Assembly: GCF_020622065.1 (NCBI RefSeq)
Contig: NZ_JAHRYQ010000002.1
Location: forward strand, 1,113,905-1,177,904
Direction: 5' to 3'
From: Geothrix sp.
GTDB taxonomy: Bacteria; Acidobacteriota; Holophagae; Holophagales; Holophagaceae
DNA: 64,000 bases
The position numbers and the translations under genes were made by a program. Shown here piece by piece: positions 33,739 through 43,012 of this stretch. Positions within the stretch are counted from its first letter, which is position 1. Each line of letters begins with the position of its first letter. A model generated the notes under the pieces. The model was not told where the DNA came from and did no database searches. It saw only the letters and a program-made list of their open reading frames with translations.

Positions 33739-35034
33739 CTACCCGGCCTGGTTGGCGGTGGTGATGGTTTCCAACCCATGGGCATCCGGCCCCGTCTCCG
33801 CCTGGCGCAGCAGGTAGGCGAAGAGGAAGCCGAAGAAGCCGAGGCTGCTGAAGATCCACATGCCCAGCCGGTATCCCGCGGGATGCGCGGCGCTGGCGGC
33901 GGCATGGTCGTTGGCCCAGCCGATGAGGAAGTTGAAGCCCGCCAACCCCACATTCTGGATGAGCGTCATCAGCCCATAGGCTGTGCCCAGCTTCTCCTCC
34001 GGCACCAGGTAGGCCACGGAGGGCCACATGACCGCCGGGATCAGGCTGAAGGCGATGCCCATCATGGCCATGGGCACGAAGAGGCTCACCTGCGTGTAGG
34101 CCATGAGCAGGTAGACCGGGATCAGCAGCAGGCTGCCCAGCATCATGAAGAGGGCCCGCTTGCCCACGCGATCCACCATCAGCCCGAAGAGGGGCGTGCC
34201 GATCATGGCGAAAAGGGTGAGCATCGAGGACAGGAAGCCGCCGGTTTCGCGGGTCACCCCGTGCGCATCCTGGAAGAACTTCACGGCAAAGGTCTGGAAG
34301 GGGAAGATGCCGCTGTAGAAGGTGATGCAGAGGGCCACCACATACCAGTAGGTGGGGCTGAACTTCAGCAGGTCGCCCCAGACCACCTTGTCCGTGCCAC
34401 CCTGCCCGCCCAGGGCGTAGCGCTTCGCCGCGCCGTTCTCCATGAGCCAGTAGACGCCCGCGGCGATGACGCACACCGCACCGAAGACTGTGGCGATAAG
34501 AAGGGGCGTGCGCCAGGAGCCGAAGGCCCAGCGGGCCCAGGTGGGGCTGTTCAGGGCCGCGAAGGAGCCCAGCCGCGCGATGAGCAGGTTGATGCCGAAG
34601 GCGAAGCTCAGTTCCTTGCCGCGGAACCACTGGGCCACCGCCGCCGTGACGGCCACGATGAGGCTCTCGGCCCCCAGGCCGAAGACCAGGCGGCCCGAGG
34701 CCATGACCCATAGCTTGGGGCTCAGCGCCGTGAGGAGGGCGCCCATGAAGCAGAGGACGGCGAACAGGAAGGTGGCCTTCTTCACGCCGATGCGGTCGAT
34801 GAGGATGCCGCCCACCAGCACCATGATGATGTTGGGCACGCTGTAGATCCCCTGGAGCAGCCCGATGTTGCCATCCGTGAAGCCCAGCTGCTTCTGAAGC
34901 ACATCTGCCAGGGGGCTGATGGCGTCATAGACATAGTAGTTGCCGAACATGGCCAGGCTGATCACCACCAGCACCAGCCAGCGGAAGGCCGCCGGCGGAG
35001 CCGGCAGGGCGCGAGTGGGGGCTTCGGTGGACAT
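33739..35034 (-). CDS. MFS transporter
   Basis: 431 residues, about 12 membrane segments. MFS features include GGILIDRIGVKKATF (motif A between TM2 and TM3), GRLVFGLGAESL and a second-half motif A (GLMVDRVGKRALFM). The arrangement resembles the MFSD1-like branch, but the substrate is not predictable. GGAG precedes the ATG at 35034. A Fur-box-like sequence and A/T-rich stretch lie upstream. The barnase gene starts 34 bases downstream of its stop. Confidence 0.85.
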   Translation of the reverse strand: MSTEAPTRALPAPPAAFRWLVLVVISLAMFGNYYVYDAISPLADVLQKQLGFTDGNIGLLQGIYSVPNIIMVLVGGILIDRIGVKKATFLFAVLCFMGALLTALSPKLWVMASGRLVFGLGAESLIVAVTAAVAQWFRGKELSFAFGINLLIARLGSFAALNSPTWARWAFGSWRTPLLIATVFGAVCVIAAGVYWLMENGAAKRYALGGQGGTDKVVWGDLLKFSPTYWYVVALCITFYSGIFPFQTFAVKFFQDAHGVTRETGGFLSSMLTLFAMIGTPLFGLMVDRVGKRALFMMLGSLLLIPVYLLMAYTQVSLFVPMAMMGIAFSLIPAVMWPSVAYLVPEEKLGTAYGLMTLIQNVGLAGFNFLIGWANDHAAASAAHPAGYRLGMWIFSSLGFFGFLFAYLLRQAETGPDAHGLETITTANQAG

Positions 35035-35085
35035 GCAACTCCCGGGCGGTTTCACCCGAGGATGACACGGCTCCGGGAGGCGCTT

Positions 35086-35126
35086 CAAATAGAACTGATT
35101 CTCATAAAAATTAACATGTCTTAACA
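35086..35126. promoter_or_regulatory. A/T-rich divergent promoter region with Fur-like half site
   Basis: The only strongly A/T-rich patch in this gap. On the minus strand it reads ATGAGAATCA, one base from the Fur-box core ATGATAATCA, and then TTCTA. TTAACATGTCTTAACA next to it is a 10-base-period direct repeat. It lies between the MFS gene and the metalloprotease and may control either. Speculative. Confidence 0.25.
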
Positions 35127-35220
35127 CCTCTACCCGGCCCCGGCAGTCCTAAGCTCGAGCATCCCCTTCTTTCCCACCCTCTTTCCTTCTTTCCTGGAGC
35201 CTCGGCTCCCCGGAGGTCCC

Positions 35221-36894
35221 ATGCCCTCTCGTTTCGCCCTTCGTCTCGCCGCGGCAGCGGTTCTCGTGGTTCCCGCCTTCGCCGCCCGTCCCGCGGACAG
35301 CCCCCTGGCTGACGAGGCGCGCCGCCACCTGGACGCCCGGGTCTACCAGCTGGGCCTGGATCGCGACCACGGGTTCTCGCCCAAGAGCGTCTTCGAGGAA
35401 CCCACCGGCGAGGCCCACATCCGCATGCACCAGCTCTACAAGGGCGTGCGCGTCTTCGAGGGCGAGTCGGTCGTGCACATGCGCGGGGGTGCCGTCACGG
35501 ACCGCACCGACGCGCTGGTCCGCGGCCTCAACCTGAATGTCGTCCCCACCCTGGCGCACGGCGAGGCCCTGGCCGTGGCCCACCAGTCCCTGGCCCCGAA
35601 AGGCGCCTACGCCCACGCACCCACCTCCGAGCTCGTGGTCGCCACCCTTACCCGGGACATTGAGACCCCCCGCGGCACCCGCACCCTTTCCCGCCCGGCC
35701 CTGGCCTACCACATCCACACCGAGCTGGAGAACGGCGCCGAGGAGACCCGGCACACCGACTTCCTCGTGGACGCCCACACCGGCGCGATCCTTGAAAGCT
35801 GGAGCACCCTCCACACGATCAGCGGCACGGGCAACTCCCAGTTCTCGGGCACGGTCGCCATCAACACCACGGCCAACGGCGCGACCTACGACCTGCGCGA
35901 CACCACGCGCGGCATGAACTACGCCACCTACAACCTGAACCACGCCACCACGGGCACCGGCACCCTCTACAACGACGCCGACAACACCTGGGGCGACGGC
36001 GCCAACTATGTGGCCGGGGGCAGCACCACCACCGCCAACGGCCAGACCGCGGCCGTGGACGCCCACTACGGCGTGGGCCTCACCTACGACTTCTACAAGA
36101 ATGTCCTGAGCCGGAACGGCATCGACGGCAACAACGGCGCCACCTACAGCCGCGTGCACTACAGCTCGGCCTACGACAATGCCTTCTGGTCCGACAGCTG
36201 CTTCTGCATGACCTACGGCGACGGCTCCTCCTTCAAGTCCCTCGAGTCCATTGATGTCGCCGGCCACGAGATGAGCCACGGCGTCATGGCCCGCACCGCG
36301 AACCTCACCTACCGCGGCGAGTCCGGCGGCCTGAACGAGGCGAACTCCGACATCTTCGGCAGCATGGTCGAGTTCATGGCCCATGGGGGCGGCACCAACA
36401 CTGTGCCCAACTACACCAGCATCACCGGCACCATCCAGGTGAACTACGGCTCCGTGCCCGCCGCCAACTACCTCATCGGCGAGCAGCTGGCCACGAACGC
36501 CTTCAACAAGCCCCTGCGCTACATGTACAAGCCCAGCCTCGACGGCTCCAGCCCGGATGCCTGGTCCAAGACGCTCGGCCGCCTGGATGTCCACTACAGT
36601 TCCGGCGTGGCCAACCACTTCTTCTTCCTCCTCGCCCACGGCAGCCAGATCGACGCCTTCTCGGGCAACCTCCAGTCCCCCCTGGCCAACGGCGTCACCA
36701 GCATCGCCGGCATCGGCAACGATCTGGCCGCCCGCATCTGGTACAAGGCCATCACGGCCTACATGACCAGCAGCACCAACTACGCCGGCGCCCGCGTGGC
36801 CACCCTGAATGCCTGCACCGCTCTCGGCTACCCCTCGGGCAGCTCGGTCTACACGACCGTGAACAATGCCTGGCTGGCCGTGAATGTGAAGTAG
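35221..36894 (+). CDS. Secreted M4 (thermolysin-family) metalloprotease
   Basis: 557 residues: signal peptide (1-21), FTP and PepSY-type propeptide (to about 200), then the catalytic domain. The zinc motif HEMSH is at 349-353, with the third ligand Glu in GGLNEANSD near 373. The thermolysin-type catalytic His appears to be in DVHYSSGVANHFFFLL. It is secreted and self-processed in the family. GGAGG precedes the ATG, after an unusual pyrimidine-rich leader. A perfect-palindrome terminator follows. Confidence 0.93.
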   Translation: MPSRFALRLAAAAVLVVPAFAARPADSPLADEARRHLDARVYQLGLDRDHGFSPKSVFEEPTGEAHIRMHQLYKGVRVFEGESVVHMRGGAVTDRTDALVRGLNLNVVPTLAHGEALAVAHQSLAPKGAYAHAPTSELVVATLTRDIETPRGTRTLSRPALAYHIHTELENGAEETRHTDFLVDAHTGAILESWSTLHTISGTGNSQFSGTVAINTTANGATYDLRDTTRGMNYATYNLNHATTGTGTLYNDADNTWGDGANYVAGGSTTTANGQTAAVDAHYGVGLTYDFYKNVLSRNGIDGNNGATYSRVHYSSAYDNAFWSDSCFCMTYGDGSSFKSLESIDVAGHEMSHGVMARTANLTYRGESGGLNEANSDIFGSMVEFMAHGGGTNTVPNYTSITGTIQVNYGSVPAANYLIGEQLATNAFNKPLRYMYKPSLDGSSPDAWSKTLGRLDVHYSSGVANHFFFLLAHGSQIDAFSGNLQSPLANGVTSIAGIGNDLAARIWYKAITAYMTSSTNYAGARVATLNACTALGYPSGSSVYTTVNNAWLAVNVK

Positions 36895-36910
36895 GGCCCT
36901 CCGACTCTTC

Positions 36911-36944
36911 AACGAGAAGGCGCCCCGCGGGGCGCCTTCTCGTT
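36911..36944 (+). terminator. Terminator after the M4 protease
   Basis: A perfect 17+17 base palindrome: AACGAGAAGGCGCCCCG and its reverse complement, followed by TTTC. It starts 17 bases after the stop codon. Symmetry would let it act on both strands. Confidence 0.85.
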
Positions 36945-36986
36945 TCGCGGGTTCCCTGTGGTCGCCGGGTGACGGATAGTGGGGGG

Positions 36987-37709
36987 ATGACGGCCCCTTC
37001 CCGGCGCATCTGCCCCAGCTGCCAGACCCGCCTCTCACCCCTCGCGGCGGAGTGCCCCGAATGCGGGCTGGCCCTGGCGCCGCCCCGGCAGGGCCGCCCC
37101 CTGCTCTTCCAGGCCTCCGCCCTGGCCCAGGCCTCCTTCGCGCCGCCGCCCCGGGCCCTGACGGCCCCCGCCCTGGGCCGCGTACCCCCCGTGGCCGTGG
37201 AGGTCGCACCAGAGGAGCTGGAACGCCCTGAAGCCGGCGGAACGCCTTCGATTTCACCGCGCCGGCCCGCCCAGGCGGCCCTGGGCGCCCAGGAACCCGT
37301 CGCCAGCTTCTGGCCCCTCGTGAAGGTGGAGGCCACCGAGGCCCTGCTCCTGGTCCTGGTGCAGGTGCTGGCCTTGGCGCTGCCGGCCTGGCTGCTGGGC
37401 GTGGCCCCGAACCGGCTGCTGCTGGGGGCCTGGCCCCTGGTGCTGCCCTACCTGTTCTCTGTGTCCTGGATCCTGTTCATGGCCCCCCTGGTCCTCGCCG
37501 GCCAGACGCCCCTCATGGGGTTCTTCGGCGTGACCCTTCCCGAGAACCAGCCCGAGCGGCGGATGGCCTTCTCCCTCGTCCATCTGCTGTCCGTGGCCTG
37601 CTTCCCTTTGAGCTTCCTCTGCATGGTGCTGAGCCCCCGCCACCAGACCCTGGGCGAGCTCCTCAGCGGCCAGGAGCTGCTGGCCCGCCCCGTCGCCCGG
37701 ATGCGCTGA
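36987..37709 (+). CDS. Zinc-ribbon and RDD-like membrane protein
   Basis: About 240 residues. The N-terminus has a double-zinc-ribbon half (CPSCQ ... CPECG). A Pro/Ala-rich linker leads to three or four membrane segments, and the end (SPRHQTLGELLSG) resembles the RDD family. Function unknown. The start at the ATG 36987 has a G-run just before it; an in-frame GTG at 36969 adds six residues and cannot be excluded. Confidence 0.7.
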   Translation: MTAPSRRICPSCQTRLSPLAAECPECGLALAPPRQGRPLLFQASALAQASFAPPPRALTAPALGRVPPVAVEVAPEELERPEAGGTPSISPRRPAQAALGAQEPVASFWPLVKVEATEALLLVLVQVLALALPAWLLGVAPNRLLLGAWPLVLPYLFSVSWILFMAPLVLAGQTPLMGFFGVTLPENQPERRMAFSLVHLLSVACFPLSFLCMVLSPRHQTLGELLSGQELLARPVARMR

Positions 37710-37721
37710 GGGCCCCGCGCC

Positions 37722-39644
37722 CTACTGGGGGAGATGCATGGGCACGGAGGTCACGATGACGCCCGACCGCATCAGCAGGGCGGCCTTGAGGCGCAGGGCG
37801 CTCTGGTTGTGGAGGAACTGCTGCCACCACTTCGAGGTGATGAACTCCGGCAGGATGACCGTGAGCGCCAGTTCCGGTTCCGCGGCATGGATCCGGTCCA
37901 CCTCCCCCAGAACGGGCTCCACGAGCTTGCGGTAGGGGCTCGGCAGGCAGCGCAGGGGCACGCCCATGCCGTAGATGATCCAGTCGGCCCGCAGCTTCTC
38001 CATGGCCGGGCTCTCCCGGGTGCCGTCGGAGCCGAGATCCACCGTGAGGGCCTCCACGCGGTCTCCCGCGATGAGCCGGGCATACAGAAGCGACTGCACC
38101 ACACCCCGGTGGATGCCGTTCACCAGCACCAGGGCGTGGTGCTTGGTTGGCAGGAAGGCGTCCGTGCGGCTGGCGGCCAGCCGGGACTTCACGCCCACAT
38201 AGTGGCGACGGATGCTGAAGTGGACGACCACCAGCACGGGCACCAACAAGATCACGATCCAGGCCCCGTGGATGAACTTGGTGAGGGCGATGTCCAGCAG
38301 CACCACCAGGGCCGTGACGGCCCCCAGGCCGTTCACCATCGCCTTGGCATGCCAGCGCGGGCCCTTCACCTTGCGCCAGTGCGCCACCATGCCGGTCTGG
38401 CTGAGGGTGAACCCCATGAACACGCCCGCCGCGTAGAGGGGCAGCAGGATGTCCGTATTGGCGTGGAAGAGCCAGACCAGCAGGCCGGAGAAGAAGAAGA
38501 GAATGAGGATGCCGTTGGAGAAGACCAGGCGGTCGCCCTGGCTGGCGAACTGGCGCGGCAGGAAGCCGTCCCGGGCCTGGAGGGCCGCCAGGCGGGGGAA
38601 GTCCGCGAAGGCCGTGTTGGCCGCCACCACCAGGATGGCGAAGGTGAAGCCCTGGGCCAGGTAGTACATCAGCTTCGGAAGGCCGTGGCTCACATCGCCG
38701 AGGATGGCCTTGTTCAGCTTGGACAGCAGCGTCTCAGCCACCACCGCCGGATTCGTGCTGTGCTGGTAGGTCACCCCGTACTGGTGGGCCAGCAGGGTGA
38801 TGCCCAGAAACATCGTTCCCAGCAGCAGCACCATCCAGATCATGGTCTTGGCGGCGTTGGGCCCCACGGGATCCCGAAAGGCCGTCGTGCCGTTGCTGAT
38901 GGCCTCCACCCCCGTCAGCGCCGTGCAGCCCGCGCTGAAGGCCCGCATGAAGATCCAGACCATCGACACCCCCGCAAGGTGGGCGCCCTGGGCCACGGCC
39001 TGCTGGGCCTGCGCGGGCGAGGGGCCCTCCCCGAGGAGCAGGCGGAGGATGCCATAGCCCATCACCAGGAAGATGCTCACCACGAAGCCGTAGGTGGGAA
39101 TCGCGAAGAGATGGCCGCTCTCCTGGATGCCCCGGAGGTTCATGATGGCGATGAACCCGATGGCCAGGAGCGTCAGGGCGACATTGTGTCCCGCCAGGGC
39201 CGGCACGGCGGCCGTGATGGCGGCGATGCCCGACGAGGCGGACACGGCCACGGTCAGGATGTAGTCGATGAGAAGGGAGGCCCCGGCCGTCAGGGCGGGG
39301 ATGTCGCCCAGGTTCTCCTTGGCCACGATGTAGGCGCCGCCCCCGCCCGGATAGGCCAGGATGGTCTGCCGGTAGCTGATGGCCAGGATCGCCAGCAGCG
39401 CCACGATGCTGAGGGCCACCGGGATGGACCATCCGAAGATCCCCGCGCCCACCAGCGCCAAGCCGCCGGCCACCGGCACCAGCGCCCCGGAGAGCGAGGC
39501 CAGGATCTCCTGCGTGGCATAGGCCACGGAGGAGATCGCGTCCGAGCTGAACACGGCCAGAGCCACCGGGTTGCTGATCTTGGTGTGCTGCGTCTCGTCG
39601 CTGGATAACCGCCGTCCCAGGAGGATCCGCCTCAGGCTCTGCAT
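37722..39644 (-). CDS. KimA-like APC-family potassium permease (copy 2)
   Basis: 640 residues: about 12 membrane segments, then a C-terminal cytoplasmic domain of about 160 residues. The sequence follows Bacillus KimA (YdaO) closely: SSDAISSVAYATQEI, SYRQTILAYPGGGGAYIVAKENLGD, DYILTVAVSASSG, AFSAGCTALTGVEAISN and LPLYAAGVFMGFTLSQTGM. KimA imports K+ with protons and is inhibited by c-di-AMP. The assignment to K+ is by family. It follows its paralogue by 21 bases. Confidence 0.85.
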   Translation of the reverse strand: MQSLRRILLGRRLSSDETQHTKISNPVALAVFSSDAISSVAYATQEILASLSGALVPVAGGLALVGAGIFGWSIPVALSIVALLAILAISYRQTILAYPGGGGAYIVAKENLGDIPALTAGASLLIDYILTVAVSASSGIAAITAAVPALAGHNVALTLLAIGFIAIMNLRGIQESGHLFAIPTYGFVVSIFLVMGYGILRLLLGEGPSPAQAQQAVAQGAHLAGVSMVWIFMRAFSAGCTALTGVEAISNGTTAFRDPVGPNAAKTMIWMVLLLGTMFLGITLLAHQYGVTYQHSTNPAVVAETLLSKLNKAILGDVSHGLPKLMYYLAQGFTFAILVVAANTAFADFPRLAALQARDGFLPRQFASQGDRLVFSNGILILFFFSGLLVWLFHANTDILLPLYAAGVFMGFTLSQTGMVAHWRKVKGPRWHAKAMVNGLGAVTALVVLLDIALTKFIHGAWIVILLVPVLVVVHFSIRRHYVGVKSRLAASRTDAFLPTKHHALVLVNGIHRGVVQSLLYARLIAGDRVEALTVDLGSDGTRESPAMEKLRADWIIYGMGVPLRCLPSPYRKLVEPVLGEVDRIHAAEPELALTVILPEFITSKWWQQFLHNQSALRLKAALLMRSGVIVTSVPMHLPQ

Positions 39645-39665
39645 CCCTCGCTCCCGGACAGCAGG

Positions 39666-41555
39666 CTACTCCACGATGGGCTCCAGGTGGTAGGGGATCG
39701 AGATCACCACGGTCTTGGGCTTCATCAGGAGCGTGCCCTTGATGCGCCAGGCGGTCTGGTTGTGCAGCAGGTTCGCCCACCAGTGGCCCGTCACGAATTC
39801 CGGCAGGATGACGGTGATGGTGTACTCCGGCTCCACGCGCCGCATGCGATCGAGCTCCTCCACGATGGGTTCGACGATCTTGCGGTAGGGGCTGCGGATG
39901 GAGCGCAGGGGGATGCCTTCGCAGTAGCGGGGCCAGTCCGAGCGCAGGCGCTCCAGGGCGGCGCTGTCGCGGCCGTTCTCGTCGGGGAAGTCCACCGTGA
40001 GGGCTTCCACCTCACCGTGGTCCGCGATGACCTTGGCGTAATTCAGGGACTGCACCACGCCCGAGTGGATGCCGGAGACCAGCACCACCACGCGGTTCTT
40101 GCGGGGGCTGATGAAGTCGGCGCGGCTGCCCGCCAGGATCGACTTCACGCGGATGTAGTGCCGGTGGATGTTGAAGAAGGTCATCACCATGAGGGGCAGG
40201 ACCAGCACCACCACCCAGGCCCCGTGGGTGAACTTGGTGACGATGATGACCATCATCACGACCAGCGTCGTCAGGCCGCCGGCTCCGTTGATGACCGACT
40301 TGAGGGCCCAGTGGTGGCCGCGGAGCTTGAGCCAGTGCCGCACCATGCCCGTCTGGCTGATGGTGAAGCCCAGGAACACGCCCACCGCATAAAGCGGCAT
40401 CAGGTGGTGCTCACGGGCGTTGAACAGCCAGAGGAGGACGCCCGAGAGGAGGGAGAGGATGAAGATGCCGTTGGAGAACACCAGGCGGTCCCCCTGGCTG
40501 GAGAACTGCCGGGGCAGGAAGCCGTCCCGGGCCATCATGGCTGCCAGCCGCGGGAAGTCCGCGTAGGCCGTGTTGGCCGCCAGGCAGAGGATCAGCATGG
40601 TGAAGGTCTGCATCAACAGGTAGACCGCATGCGGGAGACCGGCGTCATTGCCCAGGATCCGCCGCCCCAGCATGGAGAGGAGTGATTCACCCTCGCCGAG
40701 GTAGACGATCCCGAAGTGGTTCGCCAGCCAGGTGATGCCCAGGAACATGGCGCCCAGCATCAGCACCATGGCGATCATGGTCTTGCCCGCGTTCCGCGCG
40801 GTGGGCTCCCGGAAGGCGGACACGCCGTTGGAAATGGCCTCCACCCCGGTCAGGGCCGTGCAGCCCGCACTGTAGGCCTTCATGAACACCCAGATGGCCA
40901 GCCAGCCCGGAAGGGGGGGCGCCGCCACGGCGTGGTGCTCACCGATGGAAACGCCCCCCGTGAAGTAGCGCCAAAAGCCGAGCCCGATGATCAGGAACAT
41001 GGAGATGACGAAGCCGTAGGTGGGCACCGCAAAGACCGCACCGCTCTCCTTGACCCCGCGCAGGTTCACGAGGCCGATGAAGGTCACCACCGCGAGGGCG
41101 ATCGCCACGCGGTGGATGTCCGCCGCCGGAAAGGCGCTGGTGATGGCCGTGACGCCGGCGGACACGCTCACCGCCACCGTGAGCACATAGTCCACCAGCA
41201 GCGAGGCCCCGGCCACCTGGGCCGGCACCTCGCCCAGGTTCTCCTTCGCGACGATGTAGGCGCCGCCTCCGCTGGGATACGCGAAGATCGTCTGCCGGTA
41301 GCTGACGGTCAGGATGGTCAGCAGCAGCACGATGCCCACGGCCACGGGCCAGGACCAGGACAGCACCGCCGGCCCGAAGGCCGCCATGGCCATGTAGGGG
41401 GCCAGCGCGGCCATGATTTCGCCCGTGCCATAGGCCACGGAGGAGAGCGCATCGGAGCTGAACACCGCCAGGGCCACGGGGTTGCTGATCCGGGCTTCGT
41501 GGCTTTCCTCGCTGGCAAGACGGCGGCCCAGGAGAAGTCTTCGGAAATTGGGCAT
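39666..41555 (-). CDS. KimA-like APC-family potassium permease (copy 1)
   Basis: 629 residues with the same layout as its neighbour. Shared blocks include SSDALSSVAYGTGEI, SYRQTIFAYPSGGGAYIVAKENLGE, DYVLTVAVSVSAGVTAITSAFPA (given in part) and MPLYAVGVFLGFTISQTGM. Compared with copy 2 the loops differ most after TM6. This copy is slightly closer to Bacillus KimA in the ITSAFP segment. AGGA precedes the ATG. No ydaO riboswitch precedes it; the EamA gene ends only 15 bases upstream. Confidence 0.85.
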   Translation of the reverse strand: MPNFRRLLLGRRLASEESHEARISNPVALAVFSSDALSSVAYGTGEIMAALAPYMAMAAFGPAVLSWSWPVAVGIVLLLTILTVSYRQTIFAYPSGGGAYIVAKENLGEVPAQVAGASLLVDYVLTVAVSVSAGVTAITSAFPAADIHRVAIALAVVTFIGLVNLRGVKESGAVFAVPTYGFVISMFLIIGLGFWRYFTGGVSIGEHHAVAAPPLPGWLAIWVFMKAYSAGCTALTGVEAISNGVSAFREPTARNAGKTMIAMVLMLGAMFLGITWLANHFGIVYLGEGESLLSMLGRRILGNDAGLPHAVYLLMQTFTMLILCLAANTAYADFPRLAAMMARDGFLPRQFSSQGDRLVFSNGIFILSLLSGVLLWLFNAREHHLMPLYAVGVFLGFTISQTGMVRHWLKLRGHHWALKSVINGAGGLTTLVVMMVIIVTKFTHGAWVVVLVLPLMVMTFFNIHRHYIRVKSILAGSRADFISPRKNRVVVLVSGIHSGVVQSLNYAKVIADHGEVEALTVDFPDENGRDSAALERLRSDWPRYCEGIPLRSIRSPYRKIVEPIVEELDRMRRVEPEYTITVILPEFVTGHWWANLLHNQTAWRIKGTLLMKPKTVVISIPYHLEPIVE

Positions 41556-41570
41556 TTCAGGATTCCTGCA

Positions 41571-41981
41571 TCAGCGGGCCATCAGCCACAGGCCAGACAG
41601 CGTGGCGGCGAGCCCCACCAGCTTGGTGGGCTGGAGCTGTTCGCGGAAGAGAAGAAAGGCCAGAAGCGCCACCACCACGAAATTCGCATTCATGATGCCG
41701 ACGGCCACGGCCGCCTTGGCGCCGCGGGCGAAGCTTTCGTTGACCGAGATCAGGGCCAGGGCCGTGAAGAGGCCCGCCCCCACGGCCCAGGCCGCGCCGG
41801 CGGGCGGCGTCGAAGGCCGGCCCCGGTACAGCCAGTAGGCCAAGGCCAGCGGCACTTCGCCCACGACCACCCAGAACAGCACGCCCGCCGGGCTGAGCCC
41901 GTGATGGCTCGCGGCCTTCATGCCCAGGTTGCCCAGGCCCATGAGGACCATCGCTGCCATCGCCCATCCCAACCACGCCAT
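41571..41981 (-). CDS. EamA/DMT-type small membrane protein
   Basis: 136 residues, about five hydrophobic segments (LGWAMAAMVLMGLGNLGM, VLFWVVVGEVPLALAYW, VALLAFLLFREQLQPTK). The terminal EQLQPTKLVGLAATLSGLWLM is characteristic of EamA domains. It is a single EamA unit, so it would need to dimerise to transport, like other half-size DMT members. Start at 41981 with GGAG upstream. Directly precedes the two KimA-like genes. Confidence 0.78.
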   Translation of the reverse strand: MAWLGWAMAAMVLMGLGNLGMKAASHHGLSPAGVLFWVVVGEVPLALAYWLYRGRPSTPPAGAAWAVGAGLFTALALISVNESFARGAKAAVAVGIMNANFVVVALLAFLLFREQLQPTKLVGLAATLSGLWLMAR

Positions 41982-42061
41982 GCCGTTCAATCTCCAGGGA
42001 AAGACAGTATGGCGGTGGTTGCCGTCTGTGGGGACAAGGGTTGACGGAGGCCACAGGGGAT

Positions 42062-42973
42062 TCACGCCCCGGTCGGCAAGCTGGCCAAAGCCTCCACCAC
42101 ATGGCGCTGGTCCGGCGCCAGGGGCCAGACCCAGCGGTCCCGGCGATGCGGATCCCGCCCCGCCGCCCTCAGCGCCGCCCCGACATCCAGGCCCATCAGG
42201 GGATCGCTTACCTCCAGACCCTCGACACCTCCCCGCAGCTGGGCCATCCAGGGGTCGGTCCAGGGCCCCAGCTCCAGCGAACCGGGACCGAAGGCCACGC
42301 CCCGGTCATGGACCAGCCAGAGTGCCGCCCCGCTCCCGGCGAGGGTTTCCAGGAACGCCTCCAGGGCCCGCCGCGTCCAGGCCTCCAGGGCTTCCGCCAG
42401 GGGATCGGACCGCTCGGCATCCGCCGCCCAGGGCGAGGCCTTCCCGAAGGCCCCCTCCACCACGCGCTCGGCCACGGCGCCGAACTGGCCCATCACATTG
42501 GCCGCCAGGATGGTTCCGGGCCGGTGGACCTCGATCCAGGCCCGGAGCGCCGCGGGATCCGGGCGCAGGAAGGGCACCAGCCCCGCCAGGCGCAGGGCGG
42601 CGGTCTGGGGGTCCCGGTGCCGGCCCGACCAGGGCTCGGCCACGGCGCGCCGAGCCGCTGCCGCCAGGTCCCCCAGGCCTCCCGTCAAGTCCTCGAACAC
42701 CCAGGGGGCCCAGCGGCGGTGGCGCAGGGCGGTGCGGGCGCGGCTCCAGGGATCCGCATCCCAGCCGGTGGTCCCGGTGGGGGCCAGGCCCCAGGGCACC
42801 TCCAGGCCCGACCCCGCGCCCAGGATCAGCACGGGGCGCGCGGGGTCCGCCGCCTGCAACCCCTCGCCCAGGAAGCCCCGCACCCGCGCCAGATGAGGGC
42901 CCCAGGCGGTTCGGTCCCGGGCCAGGAAGGCGGTCTGCTCCAGGCGCAGCAACCTGGATAGCGGCTTGGACAT
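42062..42973 (-). CDS. Hypothetical protein with methyltransferase-like N-terminus
   Basis: 303 residues. VLILGAGSGLEVPW near residue 48 resembles the SAM-binding motif I of Rossmann methyltransferases, and GWDADPWSRARTAL could hold the acidic loop. The later part is Trp- and Ala-rich with no recognised family. Catalysis is uncertain. AGGA sits just before the ATG. Divergent from lipA. Confidence 0.55.
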   Translation of the reverse strand: MSKPLSRLLRLEQTAFLARDRTAWGPHLARVRGFLGEGLQAADPARPVLILGAGSGLEVPWGLAPTGTTGWDADPWSRARTALRHRRWAPWVFEDLTGGLGDLAAAARRAVAEPWSGRHRDPQTAALRLAGLVPFLRPDPAALRAWIEVHRPGTILAANVMGQFGAVAERVVEGAFGKASPWAADAERSDPLAEALEAWTRRALEAFLETLAGSGAALWLVHDRGVAFGPGSLELGPWTDPWMAQLRGGVEGLEVSDPLMGLDVGAALRAAGRDPHRRDRWVWPLAPDQRHVVEALASLPTGA

Positions 42974-43012
42974 TCCTGCATGTTACGGAAAACTGGAGGA
43001 TCTGGAGGCCCG

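Noticed and set aside
40500-41560. Possible ydaO (c-di-AMP) riboswitch for the KimA-like genes
   Set aside because: Only 15 bases separate the EamA stop from the first KimA-like start; no room for the aptamer. The gap before the second copy is 21 bases.
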